Below are positions 12,410-13,403 of a DNA stretch of 13,403 nucleotides, piece by piece. The first letter of the stretch is position 1. Each line of letters begins with the position of its first letter. The position numbers were made by a program, and so were the translations under genes. The notes under the pieces are model-generated. The model did not search any database. It was not told the DNA's origin and worked only from the letters and a program-made list of their open reading frames with translations. Origin of the DNA: Chrysochromulina parva (lineage: Eukaryota > Haptophyta > Prymnesiales > Chrysochromulinaceae); assembly GCA_002887195.1 (NCBI GenBank), contig PJAB01001594.1, forward strand, positions 1 to 13,403. Reading direction: 5' to 3'.

Positions 12410-13252
12410 GGCGCGCGGTGTCGTCGCCGCCGTCCCCGTCCGCAGCGGCGTGGGCGACGGCGACACGCTCCCGCTGCGCGGGCGAAGGGGGCAGCGAGGG
12501 GCACAATCGGCGCGCCGCACTCGAGAGGCAACAACGCGTCACCGGGATGCGGCCGGATTGTCCCAAGTGTTTGTGTGTCAGGGCCGCATGTTCCTGGAGA
12601 TCCTGCAAGAAGTGTGAGTGGTGTGAGCTGCAGTAACACGCGGCGCGCAGCTTCGTATAGCGAGATTGAAAAAGTCCGACCGGACGGTGATTCGTCATTC
12701 GAGATCAAGCCATGGATCCGTATCGGATCCGAAGCACACGTCCCCTCGTCCGATCGCAGAGTTCAGACGAGCAGAGCCGCATATAGATCGCGCGGTGTAT
12801 TCTGCATTTGTCCTTGTAGAGCGGCTCAATTGGAGTTTAGGTGTCATTAGTTGGGAGAGGGTTTTGGACACACTGCGAGTATGGGAACGCAACGGAACCA
12901 GCCAAACCATGGCACCGCTCGGTTGTGATGTGAGGCAGGCCACAAGGGAAGAAGATGAATTCGAATGCATGCATCCCGTTGACAATGCCGTATTAGGAGC
13001 TCAATTCGCAGTTTCTGACCCACAGTAACCGTTTTTATTGTCCAGTTCTCGGGGGTTATTAGGGGCGTCAAACTTCGTCGTATTGAGACTTGCGGCCCAA
13101 TTCGGTCCAAATGGGCCGACAAGGACCTCCTTGCGACGACTCCGCGCGGCCGGCTCGCGACGAAGCTCCGCGACCGTGCTGACAACCGCCTTGACGGCTG
13201 GCTCGAGAGCGCGACCGTTGCCTCGCGTGAAAGGCCTTTAAGCGCGCGAAAG
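12410..13252. other. Intergenic spacer of lower GC downstream of gamma-COP
   Basis: The first 100 bp is GC-rich, presumably the gamma-COP 3' UTR. From about 12640 the base composition is closer to even. The interval contains GGATCCG-TATC-GGATCCG (12714-12731), a TGCATGCAT palindromic motif (about 12965), and an acceptor-like pyrimidine stretch GTTTTTATTGTCCAG (13031-13045). The two overlapping ORFs on opposite strands (12666-13028 and 12847-13374) have no recognisable domain. I see no RNA gene. A frame that continues into the right-edge gene is open from 13019 without an ATG until 13253. Confidence 0.5.
12714..12731. repeat. GGATCCG direct and inverted pair
   Basis: GGATCCG (12714-12720), TATC, GGATCCG (12725-12731). 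Because GGATCC is self-complementary, the pair also forms an imperfect hairpin. No function is evident. Confidence 0.8.
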
Positions 13253-13403
13253 ATGTACGGCCAGAGTGGAGTCAAGGACATCGTACGCCGCCGGAGCCAA
13301 GGGAATGAGGAAGACACCATGCCGTTGCTCGGTGGGAACGCCTCACCAAGCGAATTCTTTCGGCCAGGTGGCAACGCGTCCGTCGCAACGCCTCAGAAGT
13401 TGC
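13253..13403 (+). CDS. N-terminal fragment of an unidentified protein with acidic dileucine signal (open at right edge)
   Basis: An ATG at 13253 (AAGATG, A at -3) opens a frame that stays open to the window end, 50 codons. The start, MYGQSGVKDIVRRRSQG, contains RRRS, a basophilic-kinase-type site. It is followed by EEDTMPLL, which fits the acidic dileucine sorting pattern [DE]xxxL[LI] found in cytosolic tails of proteins sent to endosomes or vacuoles. GGNAS then occurs twice within 20 residues. The frame is also open upstream to 13019 and contains plausible-looking residues (SKWADKDLLATT), so a spliced longer N terminus using the acceptor-like TCCAG at 13041-13045 cannot be excluded. The product cannot be identified from this fragment. 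A membrane transporter or receptor would fit the sorting motif, but that is inference. Confidence 0.45.
   Translation, partial: MYGQSGVKDIVRRRSQGNEEDTMPLLGGNASPSEFFRPGGNASVATPQKL

Noticed and set aside
12666..13374. Opposing 120- and 175-codon ORFs in the right spacer
   Set aside because: They overlap each other on opposite strands, have no recognisable motif, and their lengths are expected by chance in this composition.

Overview
The window is eukaryotic nuclear DNA. It is GC-rich, has long uninterrupted reading frames with alanine/proline-rich low-complexity protein segments, carries a gamma-coatomer (COPI) gene, and has no ribosome-binding sites or bacterial-type genes. Several protein features are typical of marine microalgae: a secreted Cys-rich 'CDDGGPGS' module with a Notch-type LNR, a pentameric-channel-like ligand-binding domain, a plant-like TBL/PC-esterase, and 'VPEGC-x-x-GDE' repeats. 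I infer a unicellular alga, most likely a haptophyte or a similar stramenopile or dinoflagellate-grade alga. The lineage is an inference and could be wrong. All five complete genes read as a single open frame, with no intron needed.

Layout, left to right. (1) Positions 898 to 1 (-), running off the left edge: a secreted or membrane protein with signal peptide, Pro-rich stalk, Cys-rich/LNR module, then the start of a pentameric ligand-gated ion channel-like extracellular domain. It has no closed ORF in the window and must be read as a frame that is open at the edge. (2) 899-1598: divergent intergenic region with hairpin and direct repeats built on GCATGC and GCTTTGTC. (3) 1599-2825 (+): TBL/PC-esterase (SGNH-type GDS and DxxH) with no visible signal anchor. 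(4) 2826-3394: spacer with short direct repeats. (5) Three minus-strand genes packed head to tail: the VPEGC-repeat/SH3-like protein (9496-8726), a two-EF-hand coiled-coil protein (8565-6826) and an IQ-motif, Pro/Ala-rich scaffold-like protein (6727-3395). The gaps are only 160 and 98 bp. (6) 9497-9628: a 132-bp divergent promoter interval. (7) 9629-12409 (+): intact gamma-COP, the best-identified gene. (8) 12410-13252: spacer of lower GC. (9) 13253 to the right edge (+): the putative N terminus of another protein with an acidic dileucine signal.

Functional reading. Gamma-COP is housekeeping Golgi-ER vesicle traffic. The TBL esterase would act in the Golgi on glycans if it has a targeting sequence outside the visible ORF. 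The adjacent EF-hand and IQ-motif genes suggest a calcium-sensing protein next to a calmodulin-type target, possibly microtubule-associated because of a tau-like fragment. That link rests on adjacency and motifs only. The coding repeats in the IQ and EF-hand genes are near-identical in DNA and in multiples of three, so these proteins appear to be evolving quickly by in-frame repeat expansion.
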